Assembly: GCA_030066855.1 (NCBI GenBank)
Contig: JASJAU010000005.1
Location: forward strand, 1 to 56,074
Length of the DNA stretch: 56,074 nt
Source: Paracoccaceae bacterium
GTDB taxonomy: Bacteria; Pseudomonadota; Alphaproteobacteria; Rhodobacterales; Rhodobacteraceae
Reading direction: 5' to 3'
The notes below the pieces were generated by a model that made no database searches, was not told where the DNA came from, and saw only the letters and a program-made list of their open reading frames with translations. Every line of letters begins with the position of its first letter. Positions within the stretch are counted from its first letter, which is position 1. Shown piece by piece: positions 1-9,439 of the stretch. The position numbers were made by a program, and so were the translations under genes.

Positions 1-126
1 GTCGCCGGAAACTACGGCGAGATCTTTGAGAAGAACATCGGCGAGTCGACGCCGATCGGTCTGGCTCGCGGCCTGAACGCTCAGTGGACCGAAGGCGGCC
101 TGATCTACTCGCCGCCGTTCCGGTAA
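1..126 (+). CDS. aapJ: AapJ, general L-amino-acid ABC transporter substrate-binding protein (3' end only)
   Basis: Only the last 41 codons are in the window, ending with TAA at 124-126. The reading frame gives a C-terminus with NYGEIFEKNIG, LARGLNAQWTEGG and YSPPFR, the typical end of the AapJ/BztA periplasmic binding proteins, which cap the mature protein with a conserved aromatic-rich tail. Its role is to bind L-amino acids in the periplasm and deliver them to the AapQ/AapM permease pair. The assignment is supported by the genes that follow in the same direction in the usual aapJQMP order. The 5' end, signal peptide and ligand pocket lie outside the window. Confidence 0.85.
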   Translation, partial: VAGNYGEIFEKNIGESTPIGLARGLNAQWTEGGLIYSPPFR

Positions 127-138
127 AGTCCTGAGGAA

Positions 139-166
139 GGGCGCGGCATCGACCGCGCCCTTTCTT
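139..166 (+). terminator. Hairpin terminator/attenuator between aapJ and aapQ
   Basis: A perfect 8-bp stem GGGCGCGG (139-146) pairs with CCGCGCCC (153-160) around a 6-nt loop and is followed at once by TTTCTTCTT. It begins 13 bases after the aapJ stop. This looks like a factor-independent terminator that probably acts as a partial one, so that the abundant binding protein is made in excess over the membrane and ATPase subunits. Confidence 0.7.
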
Positions 167-260
167 CTTCCGGCTCTGGGGTGAGCCGGGCAACATAAAG
201 AGGCGCGCGCCGGCAAGAGCGCGAAAGCAATGCGCCTCAACGCGACGGGGAACGCCAAGC

Positions 261-1529
261 ATGACAACTCTCGCCGATCAGCCGGTCGGAACCTCGGGCG
301 ACTCGTTCAAGCTTTCTATGCTTCTGAACGACACCAGGTACCGGTCACTCACATTTCAGTTCATCGCCCTTGTCGCCATCATCGCCTTCATGGCGTTTGT
401 CGGCGGCAACCTGGTTCGAAATCTCGCCGAAGCCGGCCTGAACATCTCCTACGGATTCCTGGGAGAACCTGCCGGCTACGATATCAACCAGCGCCCGATT
501 GACTATGACAGCCAATCAAGCCATGGCCGCGCTGCCGTTGTGGGGCTGTTGAACACGCTGATCGTGGCTTTCCTTGCGTGTATCACCGCGACCGTATTTG
601 GCGTGGTCGCCGGTGTTCTTCGCTTGTCGAACAATTGGCTCGTCGCCAAGATCATGTCGATCTACGTTGAGATCTTCCGGAACGTCCCGGTCCTGATCTG
701 GATTTTGATCATCTTCTCGATCATGATCAATGCGCTGCCGGGTCCGAGAGAGTTCCGCGGCGAGGACCCAGCGGCGTCCATGAGTTTCTTTGACACCGTC
801 GCGTTCACCAATCGCGGTATCTTCGCGCCAGCGCCAGAGTTCACAAATAGTTTCGGCTCGACTGCGGAAATGCCGGTTACGTCGACAGGCACGGACTGGC
901 TCTTGATTATCTTCGCGCTTGTATTGTCGTGGGGCATCTCCGGCCGCGTCCAGGCTTGGGCGACACACACTCAGGAAACCACCGGAAGCAGGCCGACGAC
1001 TTGGTATTACACCCTGGGGATATGGATAGTCCCGGTTGGAATCGTCCTTAGTTACTTAGGACTGACTTGGAATGTCCCCGAACTCAAAGGGTTCAACTTC
1101 CAGGGCGGCATGCAGCTCCGCGGATCTCTGATCGCACTTTGGTTCGCTCTTGCGATCTACACAGGCGCCTTTATCGCAGAGAACGTCCGTGCGGGGATCA
1201 TGGCGATCAGCAAAGGGCAAACCGAGGCCGCAGCGGCGCTGGGCCTACGGCCGAACCGGATCATGTCGCTTGTGATCCTGCCCCAGGCCCTCAGGGTCAT
1301 CATCCCGCCGCTGATCTCGCAGTATCTGAACATCACGAAGAACTCCTCGCTGGCGATCGCAGTGGGGTACATGGATGTGACCGGAACGCTTGGGGGCATC
1401 ACGCTCCTACAGACCGGTCGCGCAATCGAGACGATTCTGCTCTTGATGCTGTTCTATCTGACGGTGTCGCTCTTGATCTCGTTCTTCATGAACATCTTCA
1501 ACAACCGCATGAAGCTGAAGGAGCGCTGA
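261..1529 (+). CDS. aapQ: AapQ, amino-acid ABC transporter permease
   Basis: Inner-membrane permease of 422 aa, one half of the AapQ/AapM channel for broad-range L-amino-acid import. It has several hydrophobic segments: a first helix near residues 28-52, then the binding-protein-dependent transport domain from about residue 85 to the end. The EAA-type cytoplasmic loop that docks on the ATPase is visible near residues 305-335 (GQTEAAAALGL). The large insert between the first transmembrane segments (about residues 155-225) is typical of AapQ/BztB, which are longer than HisQ-type permeases. The ATG at 261 starts the hydrophilic N-terminus; aapM begins one base after the stop codon, so the two are surely co-transcribed. 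Confidence 0.95.
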   Translation: MTTLADQPVGTSGDSFKLSMLLNDTRYRSLTFQFIALVAIIAFMAFVGGNLVRNLAEAGLNISYGFLGEPAGYDINQRPIDYDSQSSHGRAAVVGLLNTLIVAFLACITATVFGVVAGVLRLSNNWLVAKIMSIYVEIFRNVPVLIWILIIFSIMINALPGPREFRGEDPAASMSFFDTVAFTNRGIFAPAPEFTNSFGSTAEMPVTSTGTDWLLIIFALVLSWGISGRVQAWATHTQETTGSRPTTWYYTLGIWIVPVGIVLSYLGLTWNVPELKGFNFQGGMQLRGSLIALWFALAIYTGAFIAENVRAGIMAISKGQTEAAAALGLRPNRIMSLVILPQALRVIIPPLISQYLNITKNSSLAIAVGYMDVTGTLGGITLLQTGRAIETILLLMLFYLTVSLLISFFMNIFNNRMKLKER

Positions 1530-1530
1530 G

Positions 1531-3075
1531 ATGACCGACACCAACGTCTCCTTCGTTCGTCACGAGCAGATCCCGCCGTCGCCGCCGCCAGCGCGCGAAT
1601 CCGGGGTCATCAAATGGGCGCGCGAGAACCTGTTCTCGAACTGGTTCAACTCGATCCTGACCATCATTGCGCTCTACTTTATCATTCGTCTGGTTTGGGG
1701 GGCCGCGCCCTGGTTCCTCAATGGCGTTTGGGACGCCGCCTCGATCCGGGAGTGCCGCGACATCCTTGCCGCCGCAGGAAAGGAAACTGGGGCTTGTTTC
1801 GCGGTTCTCGTGGATCGCTGGGACCATCTGCTCTTCGGCTTCAAATATCCGGCAGACGCGTATTGGCGCCCGACGCTCGCGTTCATCCTGTTGCTGTTCG
1901 CCGCCGCGCCCGCGCTGTTTTACATGTACGTTCCGCGCCGGTTCCTGCTTCTGACCGCGGCCTATCCTTTCATCGCCTACTGGCTGATTTGGGGTGGGTC
2001 CTTGTGGGTGCCGATCTTCGTTGCGGCTGCAATCATTGCTACCGGTTTCGTTTTCCGGATCGTCGAGAATATGTCGGTGAGCCTTCGCACCTATCTTGCC
2101 GCAGTCGTCGGCGTCGCAGCCGGAATAGGTTTGGCCTATTTGCTGTTCAGCGGGGCGCAGGAATTGCGTTTCATTGCGGGAAGCATTGGGGGCGAGGGGC
2201 TTCGTGTGATCCCGTTCGCGCTCTTCTGGGCGGCGAGCATCTTCACCTACATCTTCTTCATCCCGATGGGGATCTTCGTTGGCTACACGATCTACCAGAG
2301 CGGAGAAGATGGTGGTCTGGTCACCTTGGTGACGGCGCTTCTGGCGATCTTCGTCATGCTGGCGTATCTGCTTGGGCCGGTCGCTGCCGGGCTCAACTTC
2401 ATCATTCCGCTTGAGTTGTCGGCAGTTCCTTCGCGCGACATGGGCGGCTACATGCTCAGCCTGATCCTCGGGACTGTCTGTGTGTCGCTGTCGATCCCGC
2501 TCGGCATCGTGCTCGCGCTTGGCCGGCAGTCCAGGATGCCGCTGATTAAGGGCGTCTGCGTTGTGTTCATCGAGTTCGTGCGCGGCGTGCCGCTGATCAC
2601 GCTTCTGTTCGTTGCGAACGTGATGCTGGCCTACTTCATGCCGCCGCAGACAAACTTCGACCTGATCCTTCGGGTGATCATCATGATCACCATGTTCTCC
2701 TCAGCCTATATCGCTGAGGTGATCAGGGGCGGTCTCGCCGCCCTTCCAAAGGGCCAGTACGAAGCGGCGGACAGCCTTGGCCTGAACTACACGCAGGCCA
2801 CCCGGCTGATCATCCTGCCCCAGGCTCTGAAGATCTCGATCCCCGGCATTGTTAACGTGGCCGTCGGTCTCTTCAAAGACACGACACTGGTTTCGGTTAT
2901 CTCGATGTTCGACGTTGTGGGCATGATCCGCGGGCCGATCCAGCAGTCGACTGACTGGATCAGCATCTACTGGGAGGTCTACGGCTTTGCCGCCGTGTGC
3001 TTCTTCATCGTCTGCTACGGCATTTCCCAATATTCCCAGTGGCTTGAGCGCCAGCTGGCGACAGATCACCGATAA
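1531..3075 (+). CDS. aapM: AapM, amino-acid ABC transporter permease
   Basis: Second permease of the general amino-acid importer, 514 aa. The N-terminal half (to about residue 300) contains several additional membrane spans, characteristic of AapM/BztC. The C-terminal half holds the conserved transport domain with the EAA loop near residue 410 ([12 protein letters not shown]) followed by [10 protein letters not shown]. It starts at ATG 1531 directly after the aapQ TGA, with the Shine-Dalgarno sequence AAGGAG lying inside the aapQ 3' end. aapP follows after 11 bases. No truncation or frameshift is seen. Confidence 0.95.
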   Translation: MTDTNVSFVRHEQIPPSPPPARESGVIKWARENLFSNWFNSILTIIALYFIIRLVWGAAPWFLNGVWDAASIRECRDILAAAGKETGACFAVLVDRWDHLLFGFKYPADAYWRPTLAFILLLFAAAPALFYMYVPRRFLLLTAAYPFIAYWLIWGGSLWVPIFVAAAIIATGFVFRIVENMSVSLRTYLAAVVGVAAGIGLAYLLFSGAQELRFIAGSIGGEGLRVIPFALFWAASIFTYIFFIPMGIFVGYTIYQSGEDGGLVTLVTALLAIFVMLAYLLGPVAAGLNFIIPLELSAVPSRDMGGYMLSLILGTVCVSLSIPLGIVLALGRQSRMPLIKGVCVVFIEFVRGVPLITLLFVANVMLAYFMPPQTNFDLILRVIIMITMFSSAYIAEVIRGGLAALPKGQYEAADSLGLNYTQATRLIILPQALKISIPGIVNVAVGLFKDTTLVSVISMFDVVGMIRGPIQQSTDWISIYWEVYGFAAVCFFIVCYGISQYSQWLERQLATDHR

Positions 3076-3086
3076 GGAGCGCGAAC

Positions 3087-3854
3087 ATGACTGAAGCTGC
3101 GCAATTGCAAGTCTCGGATGAAGTGGCGATCATCATCCAGAACATGAACAAGTGGTACGGCTCGTTCCACGTGCTTCGCGACATCGACCTGACCGTCAAT
3201 CGGGGGGAGCGGATCGTGATCTGCGGACCCTCGGGCTCGGGCAAGTCGACGCTGATACGATGCATCAACGCGCTTGAGGAGCATCAGGCGGGATCGATCG
3301 AGGTGGACGGCACGCTTTTGTCTTCGGACCTCAAGAATATCGACAAGATCCGGTCGGAAGTGGGCATGTGCTTTCAACACTTCAACCTGTTTCCGCATCT
3401 GACGATCCTCGAGAACTGCACGCTGGCGCCGATCTGGGTGCGCAAGACGCCCAAGAAGGAGGCCGAGGAGACGGCGATGCATTTCCTCGCCAAGGTCAAG
3501 ATCCCGGAGCAGGCCGACAAATATCCCGGTCAGCTTTCGGGCGGTCAGCAGCAGCGCGTGGCAATCGCTCGCTCACTCTGCATGCGCCCGCGCATCATGC
3601 TTTTTGACGAGCCGACCTCGGCGCTCGACCCGGAGATGATCAAGGAAGTGCTCGACACGATGATCGAGCTCGCCGAAGACGGCATGACGATGCTTTGCGT
3701 GACCCACGAGATGGGCTTCGCCCGTCAGGTCGCCAACCGTGTTATCTTCATGGATGCGGGCCAGATCGTGGAGCAGAACGAACCGGAAGAGTTCTTCAAC
3801 AACCCGAAATCCGATCGCACGAAGCTCTTCCTCAGCCAGATTCTCGGCCACTAG
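3087..3854 (+). CDS. aapP: AapP, amino-acid ABC transporter ATP-binding protein
   Basis: Cytoplasmic ATPase of 255 aa that powers the AapQM importer. Walker [10 protein letters not shown] lies at about residues 46-54, the Q-loop around [12 protein letters not shown], the ABC signature LSGGQQQR near residue 150 and Walker B with [11 protein letters not shown] near 171-181; the switch histidine is in VTHEMGFA. It has the length and motifs of the GlnQ/HisP subgroup. The start ATG 3087 follows a good ribosome-binding site (AAGGAG, 3074-3079). The gene ends nine bases before the convergent phosphatase gene. Confidence 0.97.
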   Translation: MTEAAQLQVSDEVAIIIQNMNKWYGSFHVLRDIDLTVNRGERIVICGPSGSGKSTLIRCINALEEHQAGSIEVDGTLLSSDLKNIDKIRSEVGMCFQHFNLFPHLTILENCTLAPIWVRKTPKKEAEETAMHFLAKVKIPEQADKYPGQLSGGQQQRVAIARSLCMRPRIMLFDEPTSALDPEMIKEVLDTMIELAEDGMTMLCVTHEMGFARQVANRVIFMDAGQIVEQNEPEEFFNNPKSDRTKLFLSQILGH

Positions 3855-3863
3855 ACCGACAGA

Positions 3864-4370
3864 TCAGCGCAAAAACTCTCTGGGAACGGCGAAGTCGACC
3901 ACTTCGCCGTCTCCCCAGTCTACGTCGGCCCAGCTCTCCGCCTCGAACTCAATGACGCTCGTGGCGGCGGTTGGCTGGTCGTGAAAGCGGGGGTGATCGG
4001 CGGGGGCGCGGACGATCTTTCGCGCGAAACCGGCGATGCCCGGGTTGTGGCAGATGACCATCAGCGTCGGCGCTTTCTGCGCCCGAATGACGCCCAGGAT
4101 GATGTCCGCGCTGCCCATATAAAGCGCGGGCGCGCTTTGCATGGTGGCGGTTTCGGGAAACGCGCTAGCCATGCGCGACCAGGTCTCGACAGTGCGGCGG
4201 GCGCCAGAGACCAGGACCAGGTCCGGCAGGTAGCCTTTCTTGACCAGCCAATCTCCCATGGCCGCCGCCGATTTACGGCCGCGGCCGTTCAAAGTGCGCT
4301 CGAAGTCGTCGATCGACGGGTCGTCCCAGGACGACTTGGCGTGGCGCATCAGGATCAGCGTCAGCGGCAT
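3864..4370 (-). CDS. SixA-like histidine phosphatase family protein
   Basis: A 168-aa protein of the histidine phosphatase (phosphoglycerate-mutase-like) superfamily. The catalytic RHA motif is at the N-terminus (LMRHAKSSW, His10), and a second conserved segment has VSGARRTVETW; the partner histidine is in VICHNPGIAGFA. Small members of this type resemble SixA, which removes phosphate from phosphohistidine, but the true substrate cannot be read from sequence. I chose ATG 4370, directly before MPLTLILMRHAK; the reading frame stays open upstream, but that part overlaps the 4Fe-4S gene. It is the last gene of the yidC-to-phosphatase operon and overlaps its upstream neighbour by 10 bases. Confidence 0.8.
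   Translation of the reverse strand: MPLTLILMRHAKSSWDDPSIDDFERTLNGRGRKSAAAMGDWLVKKGYLPDLVLVSGARRTVETWSRMASAFPETATMQSAPALYMGSADIILGVIRAQKAPTLMVICHNPGIAGFARKIVRAPADHPRFHDQPTAATSVIEFEAESWADVDWGDGEVVDFAVPREFLR
3886..3910. repeat. Perfect 10-bp inverted repeat at convergent aapP / phosphatase 3' ends
   Basis: ACGGCGAAGT (3886-3895) and ACTTCGCCGT (3901-3910) form a perfect 10-bp stem with a 5-nt loop, inside the last codons of the minus-strand phosphatase gene and 32 bases beyond the aapP stop. Read on the minus strand, a run of five T residues follows 11 bases later. It may act as a transcription-end hairpin for one or both convergent genes, although part of it is coding sequence. Confidence 0.45.
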
Positions 4371-5005
4371 GAGTGGAACCGTTCCATGTGATAGGCCGAT
4401 TGCGCCTCTATCCTGCGATAATTGAGCCCCGCCGGGCAAGAGCGACGGACCGCGCACCCCTGCGTCATGCAGCCCGCGCCCGCCTCTGTGTCGAGATAGG
4501 CATGGCACGCCGCCGTGTCATAGCCCGATGCGGAGAGCGCCTCGACCGGGCATGCCTGGAGGCAGGGCTTGTCGGCGCATGTCAGGCAGGGGGAGGGCTG
4601 CGCGCGGGGCAGGTCGATCCGCTCCGGCACAAGGACCGCGCCGCGATAGGAGACCATCAAGCCCGCCTCATCGTGGACCAGAAGGCCGACCGGCGATGAC
4701 CAGGCGCGGCCCGATCGGAGCGCCCAGGAAATGAACGGGCGTACCGGTTCGCCAAAGGGGTAGAGCGGCTTCGCGTTCAGGTCCGCCGCGATTGCCGAGA
4801 CGGCGCGAGCCGACCAGCGGTCGAGCGGATGGTCCTCTCCATCCAGGAACTCGGGCTGCGACGTGAATTGGCGCCAGAATCCGGGCTCTTTCGGTCCGAG
4901 AAGAACGATGGTCCCGTCGCCCAGCCCGTCATCGGGGTCTGTATGGAGCGCGCCGAAGACCGAGAGGTGGCGCGCCGCCGCCAGGTCTTCGATCCGGCCG
5001 AGCAC
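4361..5005 (-). CDS. 4Fe-4S ferredoxin-like protein of unknown function
   Basis: A 214-aa protein. The first 135 residues match no domain I can name. The C-terminal part has a ferredoxin-type cluster motif C140-x2-C143-x4-C148-x3-C152-P, then a second irregular cysteine group at 167, 179, 184 and 190. This suggests one or two iron-sulfur clusters. It starts with GTG at 5003-5005, which shares one base with the argB stop, so translational coupling is likely. Its conserved place after argB in related bacteria is from memory. It may have an electron-transfer or reductase role; the substrate is unknown. Confidence 0.7.
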   Translation of the reverse strand: MLGRIEDLAAARHLSVFGALHTDPDDGLGDGTIVLLGPKEPGFWRQFTSQPEFLDGEDHPLDRWSARAVSAIAADLNAKPLYPFGEPVRPFISWALRSGRAWSSPVGLLVHDEAGLMVSYRGAVLVPERIDLPRAQPSPCLTCADKPCLQACPVEALSASGYDTAACHAYLDTEAGAGCMTQGCAVRRSCPAGLNYRRIEAQSAYHMERFHSCR

Positions 5006-5874
5006 TATCGCGACGGGCGGATCATGCTGCCCGCGCCCTGTTCGGTGTAAAGCTCGAGCAGGCAGGCGTTCGGCACCCGTCCGTCGAGAATGACGACGGC
5101 CCGGACGCCGCCCGCGATAGCTGCAAGGGCCGTTTCCGTCTTGGGGATCATGCCGCCCGCGATCACGCCGTCCCGCGTCATCTGGGCCACGGCATCTGGC
5201 GTCAGCTCGGTCACGATGGCGCCGGTGGCGTCCTTAACGCCTTCGACATCAGTCAGGAGCAGGAGGCGGTCGGCGTTGAGGCTGGCCGCGATCGCCCCCG
5301 CGGCGGTGTCGCCGTTGATGTTGAAGGTCTCGCCGTTGCGGCCGGCGCCGAGGGGCGCGATTACGGGGATCATCTCGGCTGCGAAGAGTGTTTGCAGCAC
5401 CTCGGTATTCACGTCCTTTGGCGTGCCGACGAAGCCTAATTCGGGGTCCGTTTGGTCGCAGATCATCAGCCCGCCGTCCTTGCCGGAGAGGCCTACGGCC
5501 TTGCCGCCCTGATCGTTGATCGCCTGGACGATCCGCTTGTTCACGAGGCCGGATAGCACGGCCTCAACGACCTCGACTGTCGCCTGATCCGTCACCCGCT
5601 TGCCCGCCACGAAGGTGCTTTCGATGCCGAGGCGGGACAGCATGTCGTTGATCATGGGGCCGCCGCCATGCACAACGACCGGGTTGATACCGACGAGCCG
5701 CATCAGCACGATATCGCGGGCGAAGCTGGCCATGGCCTCATCGTCGCCCATGGCGTTGCCGCCGAATTTGACCACGACTGTCGCCCCATCGTAGCGCTGA
5801 AGCATCGGCAGGGCGTAGTTAAGCGTGGCGGCCGTGGCGGCCCAATCCCGTTCCATGAAATCCTGCGTCCTCAT
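5005..5874 (-). CDS. argB: ArgB, acetylglutamate kinase
   Basis: 289-aa kinase that phosphorylates N-acetyl-L-glutamate, the second step of arginine synthesis. It shows the amino-acid-kinase glycine motif [11 protein letters not shown] near residue 37, VVHGGGPMI, the [13 protein letters not shown] segment that binds substrate, and [11 protein letters not shown] near the C-terminus. The start is placed at ATG 5874 ([11 protein letters not shown]), the usual beginning in related bacteria; the frame is open nine codons further upstream without a convincing ribosome-binding site. A 51-base gap separates it from engB, the largest gap in this operon. Confidence 0.95.
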   Translation of the reverse strand: MRTQDFMERDWAATAATLNYALPMLQRYDGATVVVKFGGNAMGDDEAMASFARDIVLMRLVGINPVVVHGGGPMINDMLSRLGIESTFVAGKRVTDQATVEVVEAVLSGLVNKRIVQAINDQGGKAVGLSGKDGGLMICDQTDPELGFVGTPKDVNTEVLQTLFAAEMIPVIAPLGAGRNGETFNINGDTAAGAIAASLNADRLLLLTDVEGVKDATGAIVTELTPDAVAQMTRDGVIAGGMIPKTETALAAIAGGVRAVVILDGRVPNACLLELYTEQGAGSMIRPSR

Positions 5875-5925
5875 CCGCGCGTCCCGTCTGGTTCGCGGCA
5901 TCGTTAACGGCTCGCGCCGTCGCGC

Positions 5926-6573
5926 TCAAGCCAGCGTGGCGATGATCCCGCGCAGCGCGTCGATGCCGTCGCCCTTCTCGGACGAGGTCACGACGATCTC
6001 CGGGAAGGCCGCAGGATGTTTCGCAAGGCTGGCCCGGACCTGTTCGAGGACGGCGTCGCGGCTTTGGCCTTTAACCTTGTCGGACTTGGTGAGCACGACC
6101 TGGAAAGCGACGGCGGCGCTGTCGAGGAGCTTCAGGATATCTTCATCGACGGGTTTTACCCCGTGCCGCGCGTCGATCAGGACGAAGGCGCGACGCAGGT
6201 TTTGCCGTCCGGAAAGGTAGGATTTCAACAGCCGCTGCCAGGCCTCGACCTTGGGAAGCGGCGCTTTCGCAAAGCCGTAACCGGGCAGGTCCACCAGATA
6301 ATGGCTATCCGTCAGCGTGAAGAAGTTGATCTCCTGCGTCCGCCCCGGCGTGTTCGACGCGCGGGCGAGGCCCTTTCGCCCGGTGAGCGCGTTTATCAGG
6401 CTGGATTTGCCGACGTTGGAGCGTCCGGCGAAACAGACCTCCATCCGGTCCCCGGGCGGGAGGCCGTCGATCGCGACCACGCCTTTCAGGAAGTCTGTCT
6501 GTTGGGAGAACAGCCTGCGCCCTGCCTCTCGGGCGGCTTCGCTGATCTCCGCCACAGGGAATGGGAGCGTCAC
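5926..6573 (-). CDS. engB: EngB/YsxC ribosome-biogenesis GTPase
   Basis: 215-aa GTPase of the YihA/EngB/YsxC family, needed for assembly of the large ribosomal subunit. G1 is GRSNVGKS (residues 50-57), G2 includes the TPGRTQEINFF segment, G3 is DLPGYG (95-100) and G4 is TKSDK near residue 142. The start is GTG at 6573, forming a GTGA overlap with the stop of the MOSC gene, so the two are translationally coupled. Length and motif spacing are normal for the family. Confidence 0.95.
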   Translation of the reverse strand: MTLPFPVAEISEAAREAGRRLFSQQTDFLKGVVAIDGLPPGDRMEVCFAGRSNVGKSSLINALTGRKGLARASNTPGRTQEINFFTLTDSHYLVDLPGYGFAKAPLPKVEAWQRLLKSYLSGRQNLRRAFVLIDARHGVKPVDEDILKLLDSAAVAFQVVLTKSDKVKGQSRDAVLEQVRASLAKHPAAFPEIVVTSSEKGDGIDALRGIIATLA

Positions 6574-7319
6574 CCGACTGCCCCGACTGCGTCGCCCATG
6601 GCGACCCGACCGCTCGTCTCGGCGACGAGATAAACGCCGAAGTCGCGGTGGCCCCAGCCGTCTTCAAGCGCGCCGAGGGTGTCGGCGTCTCTCCGTCCCG
6701 TTTTCGGGTTGGCGGTGGTGGCCATGCAGCGTTCGATCCGCTCGCGTACCGAAAAGCGGACGCTGCCGATGGTGACGGTCTTGCCGACCCATTCGAACTC
6801 CTCCCATGGGCCGAGGCCCTCGACCCAGAAATTCGCGCGGAAGCGGCGCTGGTCGAGCGGGCGGCCGAGCTTGCCAGAGAGTGCGCGGAGGCTTGCAGCG
6901 CCCGCCAGGGAGATCGACGGGAAGTCGGTGTCGGTCATGCCTCGACGGCGCGCGCGGACAATGCGGGCGGAGGCGGCGCGATCCTTGGGCATCAGCGGCG
7001 CCGCCCAGTCGAGGAACGCCCGCGCGTCCTCTTCCGGGTTGAAGGTGAGGTCGGGGCGCTCGGGGTGGGTCAGCGTCACCAGCCCCGCCGCCTCGTCCGA
7101 CCGGGCGCCGATGGCCATCAGCGCAGGCGCCTTGGCGCCGCGCGAGAAGTTGGCGCAGGGGGCCCATTCGGAGCCGTCGGCTTTGGCAGCTTCGTGGGTG
7201 ACGGCCCAGCGGCGGTCCCAGGGCAGCGTGCGGCCGGCCTCGACATCGACCGCGTCGAGGCTTTCAAAGCCGTGGCCCTTGATCGGATGCCGCCAGATGG
7301 ATGCCAGCCGGCCGGTCAA
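6570..7319 (-). CDS. MOSC domain-containing protein
   Basis: 249-aa protein related to the MOSC (molybdenum cofactor sulfurase C-terminal) family. It opens with the MOSC-type N-terminal beta-barrel sequence (ASIWRHPIKGHGFE), and carries the MOSC core with LDQRRFRANFWVEG and the late conserved ERCMATTANP, whose cysteine is the usual cofactor-related residue. Such proteins handle sulfur or molybdenum-cofactor chemistry, but the specific reaction here is not known. The start codon appears to be TTG at 7319, overlapping the yidC stop as TTGA. Confidence 0.85.
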   Translation of the reverse strand: MTGRLASIWRHPIKGHGFESLDAVDVEAGRTLPWDRRWAVTHEAAKADGSEWAPCANFSRGAKAPALMAIGARSDEAAGLVTLTHPERPDLTFNPEEDARAFLDWAAPLMPKDRAASARIVRARRRGMTDTDFPSISLAGAASLRALSGKLGRPLDQRRFRANFWVEGLGPWEEFEWVGKTVTIGSVRFSVRERIERCMATTANPKTGRRDADTLGALEDGWGHRDFGVYLVAETSGRVAMGDAVGAVG

Positions 7320-9211
7320 TTGTCCGGCTTCTTGGGCGGCGCCTTATCTGCATTCGCTGCCTTGGGCTTGGCGCTGGCTCGGATATTGCCCCAGATGTCC
7401 GGCTTGTAGCCGTGCGACCACATGATGGCGTACTGCTGGACGAAGGTGATCGTGTTGTTCGCGATCCAGTAGATGACGAGCCCGCTGGCGAAGCCGCCGA
7501 GCATGAACATGAACACCCACGGCATCCAGGCGAAGATCATGGCCTGTGTCGGGTCGGTCGGCGCCGGGTTTAGCTTTTGCTGCATCCACATCGAGATGCC
7601 CAGAAGTAGCGGCAGGATGCCGATGAAAATCAGCGCGAGGAGGCTGCTCGGGTCGGGCGCGGAGTAAGGCAGCAGGCCGAAGATGTTCCAGATCGAGGTC
7701 GGGTCCGGCGCGGACAGGTCCTGGAACGGTCCGAAGAAGGGCGCGTGCCGAAGTTCGATGGTGACGAAGATCACCTTGTAGAGCGAGAAGAAGATCGGGA
7801 TCTGCAAGAGGATGGGCAGGCAGCCGGCGGCTGGATTGACCTTCTCCTTCTTGTAGAGCGCCATCATCTCGGTCTGGAGCTTTTGCCGGTCGTCGCCTGC
7901 GCGCTCTTTCAGCTTCTCCATTTCCGGCTGAAGCTCTTTCATCCGGGCCATCGCCACGTAGGATTTCCGCGCGAGCGGGAAGAGCAAGGCCTTGATCAAA
8001 AGCGTCAAACCGATGATCGCCCAGCCCATGTTGCCGATCAGAACATTGAGTTCGTGCAGCACAAAGAAAATCGGCTTGGTCAGGAAATAGAACCAGCCCC
8101 AGTCGATCGCGTCGATGAAGCCGTCGATACCGGTTTGTTCGCCGAAGCCAAAAAAGTAGCTGAGCGAGGGGCCGAAGCCTTCAATTCGGCTGCCGGCCTC
8201 GTAGTCGCGGATAGTCTCCCATTCCTTCGCGCCGGCGAAGACGCGGGTCGTGCTCTCAGAGGTCGCGCCGGGGGCCACCTCGATCGTGCCGTGGCGCGCC
8301 AGGGTCCGGTAGACGTCGGCGCCCGGCACGTATTGCGTCACCGAGGTGAAGGGCTTGCCCTCCTCGGGAATGAGCGTGGTCATCCAATAGTGATCGGTGA
8401 AGCCGACCCAGCCGCTTTCCTCGACCTGAACCACATCGGAGGCGGGACCCCAGACCTCGTCCGCCCGCAGGTCTGGCATGTCGTCGTAGTCGGTCTCCTG
8501 AAGCTCTCCGTCGGTCATTCGGATCGCGCCTTCGTGGATGATGAAGAAGCCCATCAGGTCCTGCGGCTCGCCATGGCGGGCAACCACGCCGTACGGGGCG
8601 AGGCGGATCGCGGTGTCGGTGCGGTTCTCAACGGATTGAGTGACGGTGAACATGAACCGATCGTCGACGGCGACCTCGCGGCGGAATGTCAGACCGGCCG
8701 GGCTGTCCCAGGCGAGCGTGACGTTGCTCTCGGGCGTCAGCGCGCCGCCGCTTTCGACGCGCCAGATCGTGTCGGGTCCGGGCACCTCGTCGGCGCCGAG
8801 TGATCCGCCGGGCGCCCAGCCGAAAACTGTGTAATAGGGTTGTGTGGTGCCTATGGGCGAAAGCAGCTGAACCCGGCTGGTGTCGTCGCCCTGCCGCACG
8901 TCGTAGCGGCTCAGTGACAGTTCGTCGATCCGACCGCCGGCTAGGGAGAGCGAGCCGGACAGGTTCGGCGTTTCGATTTGAATGCGAGGCGCGTCGGAAC
9001 CTGCCGGCGCCGGCGCTTCCGCAGGCGCCGCGGTGTTCCCGGCGTCGACCGAGGGCACTTCGCCGGGCAGCGCGACCGTACCGTCTTCGGCAGTCACAGC
9101 CGTCTGGTCGACGGACGAAGGCTCGGTCGGCGGGAAGACTATGAACCACACGAACAGGACCGCGGTGCTCAGCACCATGGCCAGAAGGAGGTTGCGGTTC
9201 TGCTCGTCCAT
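7316..9211 (-). CDS. yidC: YidC, membrane protein insertase
   Basis: 631-aa Oxa1/YidC family insertase that places proteins in the inner membrane, alone or with SecYEG. There is an N-terminal anchor (about residues 8-25), a large periplasmic domain up to about residue 360, then the conserved core with five membrane segments (GNMGWAIIGLTLLIKALLF, the positively charged coiled coil MARMKELQPEMEKLKER, and the IPIFFSLYKVIF and QAMIFAWMPWVFMFML helices). The C-terminus is lysine-rich (KPKAANADKAPPKKPDN). It is the first gene of the minus-strand operon that runs to 3864. In this genome it lies about 11 kb from rnpA-yidD, with which it is often linked. Confidence 0.97.
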   Translation of the reverse strand: MDEQNRNLLLAMVLSTAVLFVWFIVFPPTEPSSVDQTAVTAEDGTVALPGEVPSVDAGNTAAPAEAPAPAGSDAPRIQIETPNLSGSLSLAGGRIDELSLSRYDVRQGDDTSRVQLLSPIGTTQPYYTVFGWAPGGSLGADEVPGPDTIWRVESGGALTPESNVTLAWDSPAGLTFRREVAVDDRFMFTVTQSVENRTDTAIRLAPYGVVARHGEPQDLMGFFIIHEGAIRMTDGELQETDYDDMPDLRADEVWGPASDVVQVEESGWVGFTDHYWMTTLIPEEGKPFTSVTQYVPGADVYRTLARHGTIEVAPGATSESTTRVFAGAKEWETIRDYEAGSRIEGFGPSLSYFFGFGEQTGIDGFIDAIDWGWFYFLTKPIFFVLHELNVLIGNMGWAIIGLTLLIKALLFPLARKSYVAMARMKELQPEMEKLKERAGDDRQKLQTEMMALYKKEKVNPAAGCLPILLQIPIFFSLYKVIFVTIELRHAPFFGPFQDLSAPDPTSIWNIFGLLPYSAPDPSSLLALIFIGILPLLLGISMWMQQKLNPAPTDPTQAMIFAWMPWVFMFMLGGFASGLVIYWIANNTITFVQQYAIMWSHGYKPDIWGNIRASAKPKAANADKAPPKKPDN

Positions 9212-9439
9212 CCAGGGTCACCCATGCTTTGGATTGCCGGTGGTTCAACCGTTTGACGGTCCAAAGGTCAAGCGGTTTTGGCAGCAGGGACAAAGCTGAA
9301 ATCCGGGGCGCAGGCAGGATTTCCGACGCGAGACGCGTAGGCAAAGAGGCCTGCATGGATTGCCTGTTCGATTGAGACGCGCAATGCTGTCAGATCGCGC
9401 CGGCGCGCGAGCGCCGCGGGGACCTTAGGCGAGACGCCT

